A program made the translations under genes and the position numbers. A DNA stretch of 64,000 nt from Sulfurospirillum sp. (GTDB taxonomy: Bacteria > Campylobacterota > Campylobacteria > Campylobacterales > Sulfurospirillaceae): the NCBI GenBank assembly GCA_014859685.1, contig JACUTU010000002.1, forward strand, positions 124,001 through 188,000. The letters are read 5' to 3'. Positions 1 through 8,317 of this stretch are shown one piece after another. Numbering within the stretch: the stretch's first letter is position 1; each line of letters begins with the position of its first letter. The notes under the pieces were generated by a model. It was not told the origin of the DNA. It did no database searches and worked only from the letters and a program-made list of their open reading frames with translations.

Positions 1-835
1 GTCCAAAACCAGCTTGGCGAATTGTGTCAGGGACAGCTTTGAGGGCTGCTTTTGAACTTACGATGATGACTGGTAAGCTCATAAGTGCCAAAGTCATACC
101 TCCAACTATCGGGGAGCTTCTTGGCGCTCCAAAGAAGTTGATAAAAATTGCAAGTCCTAATAAGCCAAATAAGATAGAAGGAATGGCTGCGAGATTGTTG
201 ATGTTTATCTCAACCATTTGTGTCCATTTGTTGTCTTTTGCAAATTCTTCAAGATAGATAGCAGTCATAATGCCAAGTGGTACAGCGATAGCCATAGTTA
301 CTAACATTGTGAGTAATGAACCCAAGATAGCTGAATAAAAACCAGCATTTTCAGGGATTTTAGAATCTCCCGTAAAGAAGAAAATGGTACTAAATTGAGA
401 CTGGATTTTTCCCTCATCTTTAAGTTTATTGACTTTTTCTTTGAGTGCATCTGTGAGTTTATTTGTATGATTTTTAAGATATTGATCAACTTCTGCAGCA
501 GTTGGAGCCCAGATAGTAGCAGTTGTTTCTAAAAGCGTTGGATCATCTTTCATCATCATGGGCAGACTTCTTATCCATGCACGGCTGATGATTTTCATCT
601 CATCTTTTGTAAATGCACTGTATGGATTGTTTTGTACATCTTGTGTCAAATTTATATCGACTTTGACATAAGCCTGATTAAAAGCTGGGTAACCTTGTCG
701 CACCATCTCATATAAAAAGAAAACCAAAAAAGCTAGCGAAAGAAAAAGGGCCGATTTTGCAAAAAGTTCAAATCTTCTAGCTTTTACCTTTCTTTTTTGG
801 AGCTGTGGGATATAAAAGTAGTTATCATTTTTCAT
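1..835 (-). CDS. pstA: PstA, phosphate ABC transporter permease (runs off the left edge)
   Basis: Inner-membrane permease of the PstSCAB high-affinity phosphate importer. The frame opens at ATG 835, 8 nt after the pstC stop, and stays open for 278 codons to the window edge, so the C-terminus is missing. One membrane segment near residues 28-46 is followed by a long polar stretch (about residues 47-160) with no membrane segments. The permease core then follows, with the motifs GIMTAIYLEEFA and AAIPSILFGLLG typical of PstA. The polar stretch is probably an extracytoplasmic loop between the first two helices. pstB is not in the window and would be expected further left. Family assignment is firm; the role of the long loop is unknown. 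Confidence 0.93.
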   Translation of the reverse strand, partial: MKNDNYFYIPQLQKRKVKARRFELFAKSALFLSLAFLVFFLYEMVRQGYPAFNQAYVKVDINLTQDVQNNPYSAFTKDEMKIISRAWIRSLPMMMKDDPTLLETTATIWAPTAAEVDQYLKNHTNKLTDALKEKVNKLKDEGKIQSQFSTIFFFTGDSKIPENAGFYSAILGSLLTMLVTMAIAVPLGIMTAIYLEEFAKDNKWTQMVEININNLAAIPSILFGLLGLAIFINFFGAPRSSPIVGGMTLALMSLPVIIVSSKAALKAVPDTIRQAGFG

Positions 836-843
836 TGTGTGCC

Positions 844-2100
844 TCATAGATTAGATACTTTATATTTTTTATGGAATGCCCTGATTGTATAAACTGAAAC
901 GATGTTTATGATGAGTGTAACAGCAAATAAAACAAGTCCAAGTGCAAAAGCTGAGAGTGTTAAAGAGCTGTTAAACTCTTGATCTCCTACCAAAGATTCC
1001 ACTATCTTGACAGTGACCGTTGTCATATCTTCTAGCGGATTCCATGTGAGATTTGGTCGTAAGCTTGCTGCCATAACCACAATCATGGTTTCGCCCAAAG
1101 CTCTTGATACTCCAAGGAGTGTTGCTGCTATGATTCCTGGCATGGCTGATGGAAGAACAACATTTTTGATAGTTTCTGCTTTATTCATCCCAAGAGCAAG
1201 TGAGCCGTTTCGAATATTTTGAGGAACAGAACTTATAACATCATCTGAAAGTGAAGCGATGATAGGGACAATCATAATACCCATAACAACACCTGCTCCA
1301 AGTGCGCTTTCATAAGAAGCTCTAATGCCAAGGTTTTCAAAAAGATTGACTAAAAAAGGTGCTACGGTGATTGCTGCAAAGAAACCGTATACAACAGTAG
1401 GAATACCAGCCAATATCTCAAGAGCTGGTTTTACACGATTTCTTGTTTTGGTTGTAGCATATTCGCTCATATAGATTGCAGAAAACAAACCAATAGGAAC
1501 TGCGACAAGCATAGCAATAGCAGTGATGTAAAATGTGCCCGCAAAAATAGGAACTGCTCCAAACTTAGCTTGAGCCACATCTTCCCCAGTCCTTCCAGCT
1601 CCCTCTAAGAATGCTGTGTCTGGATTCCAATTTGTACCTGTGATAAATGCAATGATACTCTCACGCTTGAAAAACTCTAATGCCTCAAACAATATAGAAA
1701 CTAAAATACCAAAAGTAGTGAGAATAGAGATAAGAGAAGCTAGTATTAAAAGTCCCTTAATGACACCTTCTACTTTATCTCTTGCTCTTGTTTTTTCATT
1801 CATAGATTTAAAAACAAGAAAAAAGCTTAACGCCCCAAGAGCAAATGAAGCACTTATGAGCATCAACGGTGGAATACCATTAAATCCAAAAAGATATAAG
1901 AACATCCCAACGCTTGCGAGCGTCAATACGGGTAATGTTGTATAAAGTGCCACAAACCAACCATACTGTTCTGGTTGAGAATGTATTTTTATGCCTTTGA
2001 ATTTTATCGAGATTGCCCTGTTTTTACCTAAAAAGTAAGATATAAATATAAGAGGCAGTAATCCTGAAAAAAAGAGAAGATAAAAAGATTGTGATGTCAT
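844..2100 (-). CDS. pstC: PstC, phosphate ABC transporter permease
   Basis: Second membrane permease of the phosphate importer, 418 residues. It is longer than the roughly 320 residues of enterobacterial PstC because of extra N-terminal membrane segments (about residues 5-110) before the usual permease core. The core contains AGTFYITAIAMLVAVPIG, the IPTVVYGFFA loop and the EAA-type segment LALGMNKAETIKNVVLPSA, which contacts the PstB ATPase. It lies between pstS and pstA on the same strand (63 nt after pstS, 8 nt before pstA), so the three genes form one transcription unit under the Pho-box promoter upstream of pstS. Confidence 0.95.
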   Translation of the reverse strand: MTSQSFYLLFFSGLLPLIFISYFLGKNRAISIKFKGIKIHSQPEQYGWFVALYTTLPVLTLASVGMFLYLFGFNGIPPLMLISASFALGALSFFLVFKSMNEKTRARDKVEGVIKGLLILASLISILTTFGILVSILFEALEFFKRESIIAFITGTNWNPDTAFLEGAGRTGEDVAQAKFGAVPIFAGTFYITAIAMLVAVPIGLFSAIYMSEYATTKTRNRVKPALEILAGIPTVVYGFFAAITVAPFLVNLFENLGIRASYESALGAGVVMGIMIVPIIASLSDDVISSVPQNIRNGSLALGMNKAETIKNVVLPSAMPGIIAATLLGVSRALGETMIVVMAASLRPNLTWNPLEDMTTVTVKIVESLVGDQEFNSSLTLSAFALGLVLFAVTLIINIVSVYTIRAFHKKYKVSNL

Positions 2101-2163
2101 GATTATACTTTCTTGTAAATTTTTACAGAGCTAGCTTGTAGCCCTGTAAACAAAATGATTCAA

Positions 2164-3201
2164 TTAGAAGACTTGGTTGTTTTTAGCCATCTCAGCTGTC
2201 AAAGTTTTGCCAGCTTTTACTGAGTTTTGTACTTTTTGGAGCATATCTTGAGGCATAGGAATAAGACCGATAGTTCTTAAAACACCTTTTTCACCAATCA
2301 TTTGATCTGTGATGTAAAGATCAAAATATTCTTGTATACCTTTTACTTTGCCAATATGATCGGCTTTCATATAAACATAAAGGCTTCTTGAAACTGGATA
2401 TTTGCCACTTGAAATATTTTCAAATGTAGGCTCTATGTTGTTAAGATTTACACCGCTGATTTTATCTTTGTTTTCTTCGAGGAAGCTATAGCCAAAATAA
2501 CCAAGCGCTGTTTTGTCTTGAGCAAGTTTTTGAACGATAAGGTTGTCATTTTCTCCAGCTGGAACAAATGCACCGTCATTTCTTACTTTTTTGTATTTAC
2601 CTTTATTTTTTCCATACGCTTCAAATTTTTTAGAAGCTTTTTGCATTACCATCTCATCAAAGGCATCTCTTGTTCCTGAAGTTGTTGGGGCGCCTAAAAC
2701 TCTGATCTCCCTGTTTGGAAGACTTGCATCGATATCACTCCATTTTTTGTATGGGTTTTTTACTAGGCTTTTACCGTCTTTGCTTGGAACTTCTTCTGCA
2801 AGAGCTAAAAATACTTGCTCTAAAGAAAGGTTAAGCGCTGGGTTTTCTTTGCTTTGAGCGATAGAAATACCATCAAATCCTACAACCATACCAACGATGT
2901 TTTTTACACCATTATTTTGACAGATTGCAAATTCTGCGGCTTTCATAGGGCGTGAAGCATTTGTAAAATCTGGAGTATCCAAACCAACACCTGCACAGAA
3001 AAGTTTCATACCGCCACCTGTGCCTGTTGATTCAACAACTGGTGTTGGATTTCCTGTAGTTGCACCAAACTCTTCAGCAACATAACTTGTAAATGGGTAA
3101 ACAGTTGAAGAGCCAACGATTTTGATCTGATCTCTCGCATTTGCAGCACTGATAAGTGTTGTGAGTGTTGCTAAAACGATAGCTGTTTTTTTAAAATTCA
3201 T
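2164..3201 (-). CDS. pstS: PstS, periplasmic phosphate-binding protein
   Basis: Periplasmic phosphate-binding subunit, 345 residues. A Sec signal peptide covers residues 1-22 (lysines, hydrophobic stretch, cleavage after ANA). The mature protein starts RDQIKIVGSSTVYPFTS, with the phosphate-contacting GSST loop. A second ligand loop, TTSGTRDAF, lies near residues 170-180. A good Shine-Dalgarno (AAAGGAAAG) precedes ATG 3201. It is the first gene of pstS-pstC-pstA. The promoter about 40 nt upstream carries a Pho box, so phosphate limitation should induce it. Confidence 0.96.
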   Translation of the reverse strand: MNFKKTAIVLATLTTLISAANARDQIKIVGSSTVYPFTSYVAEEFGATTGNPTPVVESTGTGGGMKLFCAGVGLDTPDFTNASRPMKAAEFAICQNNGVKNIVGMVVGFDGISIAQSKENPALNLSLEQVFLALAEEVPSKDGKSLVKNPYKKWSDIDASLPNREIRVLGAPTTSGTRDAFDEMVMQKASKKFEAYGKNKGKYKKVRNDGAFVPAGENDNLIVQKLAQDKTALGYFGYSFLEENKDKISGVNLNNIEPTFENISSGKYPVSRSLYVYMKADHIGKVKGIQEYFDLYITDQMIGEKGVLRTIGLIPMPQDMLQKVQNSVKAGKTLTAEMAKNNQVF

Positions 3202-3235
3202 TTTCTTTCCTTTTTTGAATTTGATTTCGGAAAGA

Positions 3236-3269
3236 ATATTAACGCAAAAGCATTACGATTTGATTACAT
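3236..3269 (-). promoter_or_regulatory. Pho-box promoter of pstSCA
   Basis: Reading the reverse strand, ATGTAAT-CAAA-TCGTAAT (3269-3252) is a 7-4-7 direct repeat, the architecture of the E. coli Pho box. Exactly 10 nt later comes a -10-like TAATAT (3241-3236). There is no good -35, as expected of an activator-dependent promoter. The same box, the same 10-nt gap and the intervening letters GCTTTT recur upstream of phoU. The first half-site overlaps a copy of the iterated palindrome TTACATGTAA. Confidence 0.72.
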
Positions 3270-3296
3270 GTAAGATGAAAAAATGGCAAGGATATT

Positions 3297-3707
3297 TTAG
3301 TCTATTCCAAGTACTTTGCGGTGGTTTGGGGTGCATTCTATGAGAACTTTTTTGCCCTCGTTATCGACGCTTACATAAGTGATGATGGCACTTGTTACAT
3401 GTACGCATCTTCTGGTTCCATCGTGTGTTCGTTCAGCAGTTACTTCGACGGCTGTTTTGATGGAACTGTTGCCTACATGTAAGATTTTTGCGTAACAGCT
3501 GACTATGTCTCCTATGAAAATAGGTTCTCGAAATTCCAAGGAATTTACCGCAACGGTTACGACTCTTTCGATGAAAAGATCTCTTGCAGCAAGTGATCCT
3601 GCTATATCGATTTGTGACATAATCCAGCCACCAAAGATATTGCCGGATGGATTTGTGTCTTTGGGCATTGCAACTATCTTAATGCGGGGCTCTCCCATAT
3701 TGTTCAT
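3297..3707 (-). CDS. yciA: YciA-like acyl-CoA thioesterase
   Basis: Hot-dog-fold cytoplasmic acyl-CoA thioesterase of 136 residues, the usual length for the YciA group. The signature is visible as PKDTNPSGNIFGGWIMSQID (residues 15-34), with the active-site Asn-Pro-x-Gly-x-hydrophobic-Phe-Gly-Gly turn, and EFREPIFIGD near residue 60. The start may be ATG 3707 or the internal ATG 3698. It lies between the sensor kinase gene (39 nt upstream) and the pstS promoter on the same strand, so it may be read from the phoU operon, but no functional link to phosphate is implied. Confidence 0.85.
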   Translation of the reverse strand: MNNMGEPRIKIVAMPKDTNPSGNIFGGWIMSQIDIAGSLAARDLFIERVVTVAVNSLEFREPIFIGDIVSCYAKILHVGNSSIKTAVEVTAERTHDGTRRCVHVTSAIITYVSVDNEGKKVLIECTPNHRKVLGID

Positions 3708-3745
3708 ATTTTTACCCTTGAAAATAAAATTGGCAGAATTGTAGC

Positions 3746-5122
3746 TTATTTGAGTTGAAAATAAAAATCGCTTCCTTTTGCAAGTTCACTTTTTATCTGA
3801 AGTTTACTTTCATGTAAATTGAGGATATATTTGACAAGTGCGAGACCAAGTCCCATAGAATTATCCCAAGTGAAGGAGTTGGAGCGATAAAATTTATCGG
3901 TGACTTTGTCTAGCTCTTGCGGTGCTATGCCGATGCCAAAATCGATTACATGTAAGCCATGCTCATCGCTTGTGAGGATAATTTTGTTCTCTGAGTATTT
4001 GATGGCATTGTCGATGAGGTTTATAAGAACCATCTCTATCATTGTTTTGTCTGCATGTATTAAAGCAGATTGTACAGTAAAAATAAAATCGCGATCAGGG
4101 TATTTTTCTTGAAAACCACTAAGCACCTCTTGTGCTAGTACGGCTAAATCAAATTGTGTTTTATTGACTTTCAAATCCCCATTTTCAAATTTCGTAGCAA
4201 GTGTCATTTTGTCTATCATAGCTGAGATTTTTTGTGAGTTTTTTACGATTTTTTCCAAAAACCGTTCTTTTATATGGATGTTTGCACTCGGATCATCAAG
4301 AAGTGTTTGCGCATAGCCTATGATTGAGGCTATTGGATTTTTAAATTCATGTGAAATAGCGGAGATGATATCGCTTCGTTGTTGGCTAATGAGACGAATT
4401 TTAGCGGTATATTTTCGTTTTTGTTTCTCTTTTTTCTCTAATTTCGTGGCAAGTTTTTTGATGTGTGTTTCAATCAATAAAAACTCATCAGCAAAAGAGG
4501 CATTGACAATCGCTTTATAGTTTTTGTTTGCTATCTCATCAAGTGTATTGGTGATTTTTTTTATCTCTTGGCGTGTTTTAAGCCCAAGTTTATAGGTGAT
4601 AAAAAATCCTATAAACATTGAAAAGAGCATCAAAATAGAGACCGCTACAAGAAGATTAAAAAAACTATTTTGTACAGATTGTAGCGGTGTTGCGAGCCGC
4701 AGATAAACTTCTTTATCATGTAGCGTAAAGCTCTTTGCAAAATAGAGCAAATCTTTGTCCACACTAGTTGAGTGTCGTTGCGCAAATCCCTCACCCTCTC
4801 TTCTAGCTTGCACGATTTCTTTTCGGTTGAGGTGATTTTCAAGCACTTTTGGATTGCCAAATCCCTCTGCCAACACAACGCCATCTGCATCAACGATCGT
4901 AAATCTATCACCTGTGGATTTTTCTATCTTTTTTGCAAAAACATCAAGATCTGTTACATGTGGTAACTCTAGAGCTATAAGCATCATTTTCTTTTTGAGA
5001 GCATTTTCATAAGTGTTTTGGTTAATATTGTAAAGAATAAAATAAGTGATAAAACCACCAACAATGATTGTAAAGAAAAAGATAAAAAAATAATTTTTAT
5101 TGAAATGTTGATGGAGTTTCAT
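3746..5122 (-). CDS. phoR: Phosphate-regulon sensor histidine kinase (PhoR/PhosS type)
   Basis: Membrane histidine kinase, 458 residues. Two membrane segments (about 11-31 and 154-177) frame a roughly 120-residue periplasmic sensor region. A linker/coiled coil follows, then the HisKA box SAISHEFKNPIASIIGYA with phospho-acceptor His258. The HATPase domain has N box LINLIDNAIKYSE, G1 box DFGIGIAP and G2 box GLGLALVK. It follows the response regulator gene by 3 nt in the phoU operon. The Pho-box promoter and phoU linkage indicate the phosphate-starvation sensor; Campylobacter uses the name PhosS for its counterpart. The signal sensed is inferred from context. Confidence 0.88.
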   Translation of the reverse strand: MKLHQHFNKNYFFIFFFTIIVGGFITYFILYNINQNTYENALKKKMMLIALELPHVTDLDVFAKKIEKSTGDRFTIVDADGVVLAEGFGNPKVLENHLNRKEIVQARREGEGFAQRHSTSVDKDLLYFAKSFTLHDKEVYLRLATPLQSVQNSFFNLLVAVSILMLFSMFIGFFITYKLGLKTRQEIKKITNTLDEIANKNYKAIVNASFADEFLLIETHIKKLATKLEKKEKQKRKYTAKIRLISQQRSDIISAISHEFKNPIASIIGYAQTLLDDPSANIHIKERFLEKIVKNSQKISAMIDKMTLATKFENGDLKVNKTQFDLAVLAQEVLSGFQEKYPDRDFIFTVQSALIHADKTMIEMVLINLIDNAIKYSENKIILTSDEHGLHVIDFGIGIAPQELDKVTDKFYRSNSFTWDNSMGLGLALVKYILNLHESKLQIKSELAKGSDFYFQLK

Positions 5123-5125
5123 AAT

Positions 5126-5818
5126 TTAGGCGAGGCTGTAGCCAACTCCCCAAATGGATTTGATGTACTCTTTGCTTCCATCTGGATCTATCTTTTTTTT
5201 GAGTCTATTGATGGCAACATTCACTGTTTTGTCTTGAAAAAAAGTTTCATCCTTCCATACATGATTGAGCAAAAATTCGCGGTTAAGTACGACAGTTTTA
5301 TTTTCTATGAGTGTTTTTAAGAGTTCAAATTCTAACTTTGTGAGGTCTATCTCTTTACCTGTGATAAAAACTTTGCGAGATTGCAGATTTAGGTTGATAT
5401 CTCTGTAGCACATATGTGTTTGGAGCTTTGGTTTTGTTCGAGCAAGAATAGCTTTGATGCGGAGTATTAACTCTTTCATATTGAATGGTTTGGTCATATA
5501 ATCATCGCCGCCGCGTTCAAAACCAACTTGTATATCTGCATCTTTATCTTTTGCACTCAAAAAAAGCACAGGCGTGTTGTTTCCCTTTTTTCGCAATTCT
5601 TTGACAAATTCGCTTCCCTCAACTTTTGGTAAATTTCTATCGACAATCATCAGATCAATAGATTCTTCGTCTAAGAGTTTTGTCACATTTTTGGTAGATA
5701 AAAAACCAAATGTTTCGAAGCCATTTTTTTGGAGATTGTATTCTATGAGTTCTAAGATATCTTCTTCATCTTCGATGATGAGTATGCTATCGTTCATTTT
5801 CATCTCAAGTTTACTCAA
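5126..5818 (-). CDS. phoB: OmpR-family response regulator of the phosphate regulon (PhoB/PhosR type)
   Basis: Response regulator, 230 residues: receiver domain (residues 8-125, acidic pocket EDEED, phospho-acceptor Asp60 in IVDRNLPK, KPF motif near residue 110) and an OmpR/PhoB winged-helix DNA-binding domain (LTKLEFELLKTL, VNVAINRLKKKI, IWGVGYSLA). The first possible start is TTG 5818, which overlaps the phoU stop as TTGA and suggests translational coupling. ATG 5803 and ATG 5797 are alternatives and would remove only a non-conserved leader. It is the likely activator of the two Pho-box promoters in this window. Confidence 0.9.
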   Translation of the reverse strand: MSKLEMKMNDSILIIEDEEDILELIEYNLQKNGFETFGFLSTKNVTKLLDEESIDLMIVDRNLPKVEGSEFVKELRKKGNNTPVLFLSAKDKDADIQVGFERGGDDYMTKPFNMKELILRIKAILARTKPKLQTHMCYRDINLNLQSRKVFITGKEIDLTKLEFELLKTLIENKTVVLNREFLLNHVWKDETFFQDKTVNVAINRLKKKIDPDGSKEYIKSIWGVGYSLA

Positions 5819-6483
5819 AATTGTTTGATCACTCCACCAGCTCTTGCAAAAAGCATCAGCTTGGTGATATTTGTAGCACGATCGGCAATTCGTTCAAGTT
5901 TTCGCATCGTACTTAAGATTTCAATCGATTCAGACGCTTTTTCAACATCTTTGCAGATATTTGCCATGATATTTTTCTCCAAAATTGAGTAAAGATCATC
6001 TGTTTTACTCTCCTCCACAGAAGTTTTTCTATACAACTCACTTGCTTCATCTTTGTTTGTAATCTCAAGTGATGCTACACAAAAATCTACAGCCAAAAAT
6101 GCACTGTGTGCAAGGTGTGTTGCATACTCGCAGATAGACGCAAAATCAGCTTCGTTATTGATGTGTGATTTCATCTTTTTTGCAAAACTTTTGATATTTT
6201 CAGCTATGCGAACAAGTTCGTTTGTACTTTTAAGAAAAGATACAAGTTCTCGAAGTTGATCAGCTTCTGGCCCATAAAGAGCAAGCGTTTTGACAATTGC
6301 TTGATCTATGAGATTTGCATTTTGATCAATACCGTTGAGCTTTTCTCTCGCTGAATCGAGTTTTTGAACATCTAGTGTATTGAGGCCATCTTCACAAACA
6401 ACAGACGCTTCTTTGAGTTTTATGCCTAGATTGTTGAACATTTGCTGCAAATGTTCATGTTGCACTTCGTATTTATTGAGCAT
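5815..6483 (-). CDS. phoU: PhoU, phosphate signalling protein
   Basis: All-helical PhoU-family cytoplasmic protein, 222 residues, with the two repeated three-helix bundles of the family. The acidic metal-binding patches are recognisable (for example residues near SELYRKTSVEESKTDDLYS and RKLERIADRATNITKLM). It links the Pst transporter to the histidine kinase and normally keeps the kinase off when phosphate is plentiful. Here it leads the operon phoU-regulator-kinase rather than sitting next to pstB, and has its own Pho-box promoter, so the regulatory system is probably autoinduced. Confidence 0.87.
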   Translation of the reverse strand: MLNKYEVQHEHLQQMFNNLGIKLKEASVVCEDGLNTLDVQKLDSAREKLNGIDQNANLIDQAIVKTLALYGPEADQLRELVSFLKSTNELVRIAENIKSFAKKMKSHINNEADFASICEYATHLAHSAFLAVDFCVASLEITNKDEASELYRKTSVEESKTDDLYSILEKNIMANICKDVEKASESIEILSTMRKLERIADRATNITKLMLFARAGGVIKQF

Positions 6484-6512
6484 TGAATAAGCCTTTTGTA
6501 AATTTTACTCAA

Positions 6513-6546
6513 ATTCTACTAAAAAAGCATTACAGTTTGGTAACAT
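6513..6546 (-). promoter_or_regulatory. Pho-box promoter of the phoU-regulator-kinase operon
   Basis: Reverse-strand ATGTTAC-CAAA-CTGTAAT (6546-6529) is a 7-4-7 direct repeat matching the Pho-box plan, followed after exactly 10 nt by a -10-like TAGAAT (6518-6513). It aligns with the pstS box at about 18 of 22 positions and has identical spacing. The start codon of phoU is 30 nt further on. The box lies just beyond the stop codon of the DUF2062 gene, so phoU need not depend on read-through. Confidence 0.75.
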
Positions 6547-6560
6547 TATCGCTCTAGCAT

Positions 6561-7058
6561 TTATGTGCGTCTTTGATTGTCTTTGGCTTGTTTTTCTTGC
6601 TTCACAGAATGTATCCAAAGCCAATCCACGCCAAAATACACGATGAGTGAAAATCCTATAGCATACACAGCAGTTCCAAAGTAAAGAGGAATAAATATAA
6701 GCCCAAGATTTTGTTTGAACCAATGTATACTCAACTCTACATTCAAAGGATCCATATCTAGCAAAAAAGCACCTGTCGTATACTCCATGTAATACATAAA
6801 TGGCATAGTAAAAGGGTTGCTTAGCCAAACCATAGTGATGGCAATGGGGACATTGAATTTTAACAAAGGTGTTATCGCAAGCACTGCTAGCATTTGAAAA
6901 GGCATAGGAATAAAACCAAAAAATATCCCAACAGCTAAGCCGCGCGTGATCATTTTTCTATTGACGCTAAGATATTCTCGTGGGATATTGTATCTTTTGA
7001 TAAAAGTGTCCAACTTACTTGGCGCTGTTTTTTTTCTTTTAAAAGCTTTTCTTACCAT
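6561..7058 (-). CDS. DUF2062 family membrane protein
   Basis: Small integral membrane protein of 165 residues. The DUF2062 signature is visible: GLAVGIFFGFIPMPFQM (about residues 43-59) and the loop WLSNPFTMPFMYYMEY (about 79-94), with hydrophobic segments around 41-70, 73-92 and 130-150. The molecular function of the family is unknown. It lies upstream of phoU on the same strand but is separated from it by the Pho-box promoter. A lysine/arginine-rich N-terminus suggests the usual inside-positive orientation. Confidence 0.8.
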   Translation of the reverse strand: MVRKAFKRKKTAPSKLDTFIKRYNIPREYLSVNRKMITRGLAVGIFFGFIPMPFQMLAVLAITPLLKFNVPIAITMVWLSNPFTMPFMYYMEYTTGAFLLDMDPLNVELSIHWFKQNLGLIFIPLYFGTAVYAIGFSLIVYFGVDWLWIHSVKQEKQAKDNQRRT

Positions 7059-7164
7059 CTATTATGCACTTTGGAATTTTTTGAGTATTGTAGCATAGAT
7101 TCTACACATTGGCTAAACATAAAATAGTTACAATTTCAACATAAATTAACATTAGGAGATCAAA

Positions 7165-7482
7165 ATGAAAAATACAACTTCACTCAAGTTAGCGGGAATT
7201 CTTTTGGGAACAACGCTCATAACAGCAACGGCAGCATTTGCAGGAGCTGCTGATGGAAAATGTGGTGCAAGTAAATGTGGTGGCGAAAAAGCAAAAGATG
7301 AAAAAGTACTAACCAAAGATGCTGAAGCTAAATGTGGTGCAGGCAAGTGTGGTGGCGAAAAAGCAAAAGAAAAAAATGCTGATGCCAAATGCGGTGCAGG
7401 TAAATGCGGTGGTGAAAAAGCTAAAGAAAAAATAGTAACCAAAGATGCAGAAGCCAAATGTGGCACTGGCAAATGTGGTTGA
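7165..7482 (+). CDS. Cys-repeat secreted RiPP precursor (bufferin-like)
   Basis: Small exported protein of 105 residues. A Sec signal peptide covers residues 1-26 (charged start, hydrophobic core, AFA cleavage site). The remainder is four copies of the unit KCG-x-x-KCG separated by Glu/Lys/Ala-rich spacers, giving eight cysteines and almost no hydrophobic residues. It directly precedes a DUF692/MNIO enzyme and a DUF2063 partner. This is the arrangement of bufferins, RiPP precursors whose cysteines are modified by the iron enzyme and which bind copper in the periplasm. The Shine-Dalgarno (TAGGAG) is strong. Modification and metal are inferred from family and context; sequence alone shows only the repeats and signal peptide. 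Confidence 0.78.
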   Translation: MKNTTSLKLAGILLGTTLITATAAFAGAADGKCGASKCGGEKAKDEKVLTKDAEAKCGAGKCGGEKAKEKNADAKCGAGKCGGEKAKEKIVTKDAEAKCGTGKCG

Positions 7483-7498
7483 TTCGCAAGTTTGACTT

Positions 7499-8317
7499 AT
7501 GAAAAACATTCAAGGACTAGGTTTAGGGTTGAGGCGAGAATTTCTCCGCGAAGTGCATAGTGATGGCTTTTTGCCAGATTGGTGGGAGATAGCTCCTGAA
7601 AATTGGATGGATATGCCCTTTCATTATAGAGAGAAATTCGAAGAAATTTTGTCTCTCAGACCAGTTGTTGCACACGGTTTATCACTATCGATAGGTTCTT
7701 TGGAGCCTGTCGATAGAGCCTTTCTTAAAAAAATGAAACGCTTTTTGGATGGTTATGGTATAGAAAATTATTCAGATCATTTGAGTTTTACAGCACTCAA
7801 TGGCTCACAATCATATGAGTTATTGCCTCTAAGCATGACAAAGAAAATGGTCTTACATGTAAGCGACAAAATCAAAGAAGTGCGGGATTTTATGCAACGC
7901 GATTTGATTCTTGAAATCGCAACTTATTATTATGTTCCGATGGCAGATATGCGTGAAGTGGATTTTATCAATGAGGTGATGCACCAAAGTGGTGCAAAAT
8001 TATTGCTTGATGTGAATAACATCTATGTAAATTCCAAAAATCACGACTTTTCGCCGCATAAATTTTTGCAAGAACTTGATCTTACATATGCTGCTTATAT
8101 ACATGTAGCGGGGCATTATGAAGATAAAGAGTTGGGTTTGATCATCGATTCACATGGCACAAGCGTGCGAGATGAAGTGTGGAGTCTGCTTGGCGATTCA
8201 TTGCGAAAAATAGATGTTCCTGTAATGATTGAGCGTGATAATTATGTGCCAGATTATGAAGCGATGCATCAAGAATATTTGGTGATGCAAAAGGTGGTTC
8301 GTGATGCAAGAGTATAG
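7499..8317 (+). CDS. bufB: DUF692/MNIO-family RiPP-modifying iron enzyme (BufB-like)
   Basis: TIM-barrel multinuclear non-haem iron oxidase-like protein, 272 residues. The family hallmark GLGLRREF stands at residues 7-14. Metal-ligand segments typical of DUF692 follow: AHGLSLSIGS (about 60-69), the NYSDHLSF stretch (about 95-102), LLDVNNIYVN (about 170-179), the AYIHVAGHYED segment (about 197-207) and IERDNYVPD (about 248-256). In characterised relatives the enzyme oxidatively modifies cysteines of a short Cys-rich precursor. Here it lies 16 nt after such a precursor and overlaps the DUF2063 partner gene, which supports that role. Confidence 0.85.
   Translation: MKNIQGLGLGLRREFLREVHSDGFLPDWWEIAPENWMDMPFHYREKFEEILSLRPVVAHGLSLSIGSLEPVDRAFLKKMKRFLDGYGIENYSDHLSFTALNGSQSYELLPLSMTKKMVLHVSDKIKEVRDFMQRDLILEIATYYYVPMADMREVDFINEVMHQSGAKLLLDVNNIYVNSKNHDFSPHKFLQELDLTYAAYIHVAGHYEDKELGLIIDSHGTSVRDEVWSLLGDSLRKIDVPVMIERDNYVPDYEAMHQEYLVMQKVVRDARV

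Noticed and set aside
7152-7509. Long reverse-strand open frames opposite the Cys-repeat gene
   Set aside because: They are mirror images of the repetitive forward gene (repeats of Pro/His/Ala or Phe/Thr), lack ribosome sites, and the forward gene has a signal peptide, a strong Shine-Dalgarno and operon context.
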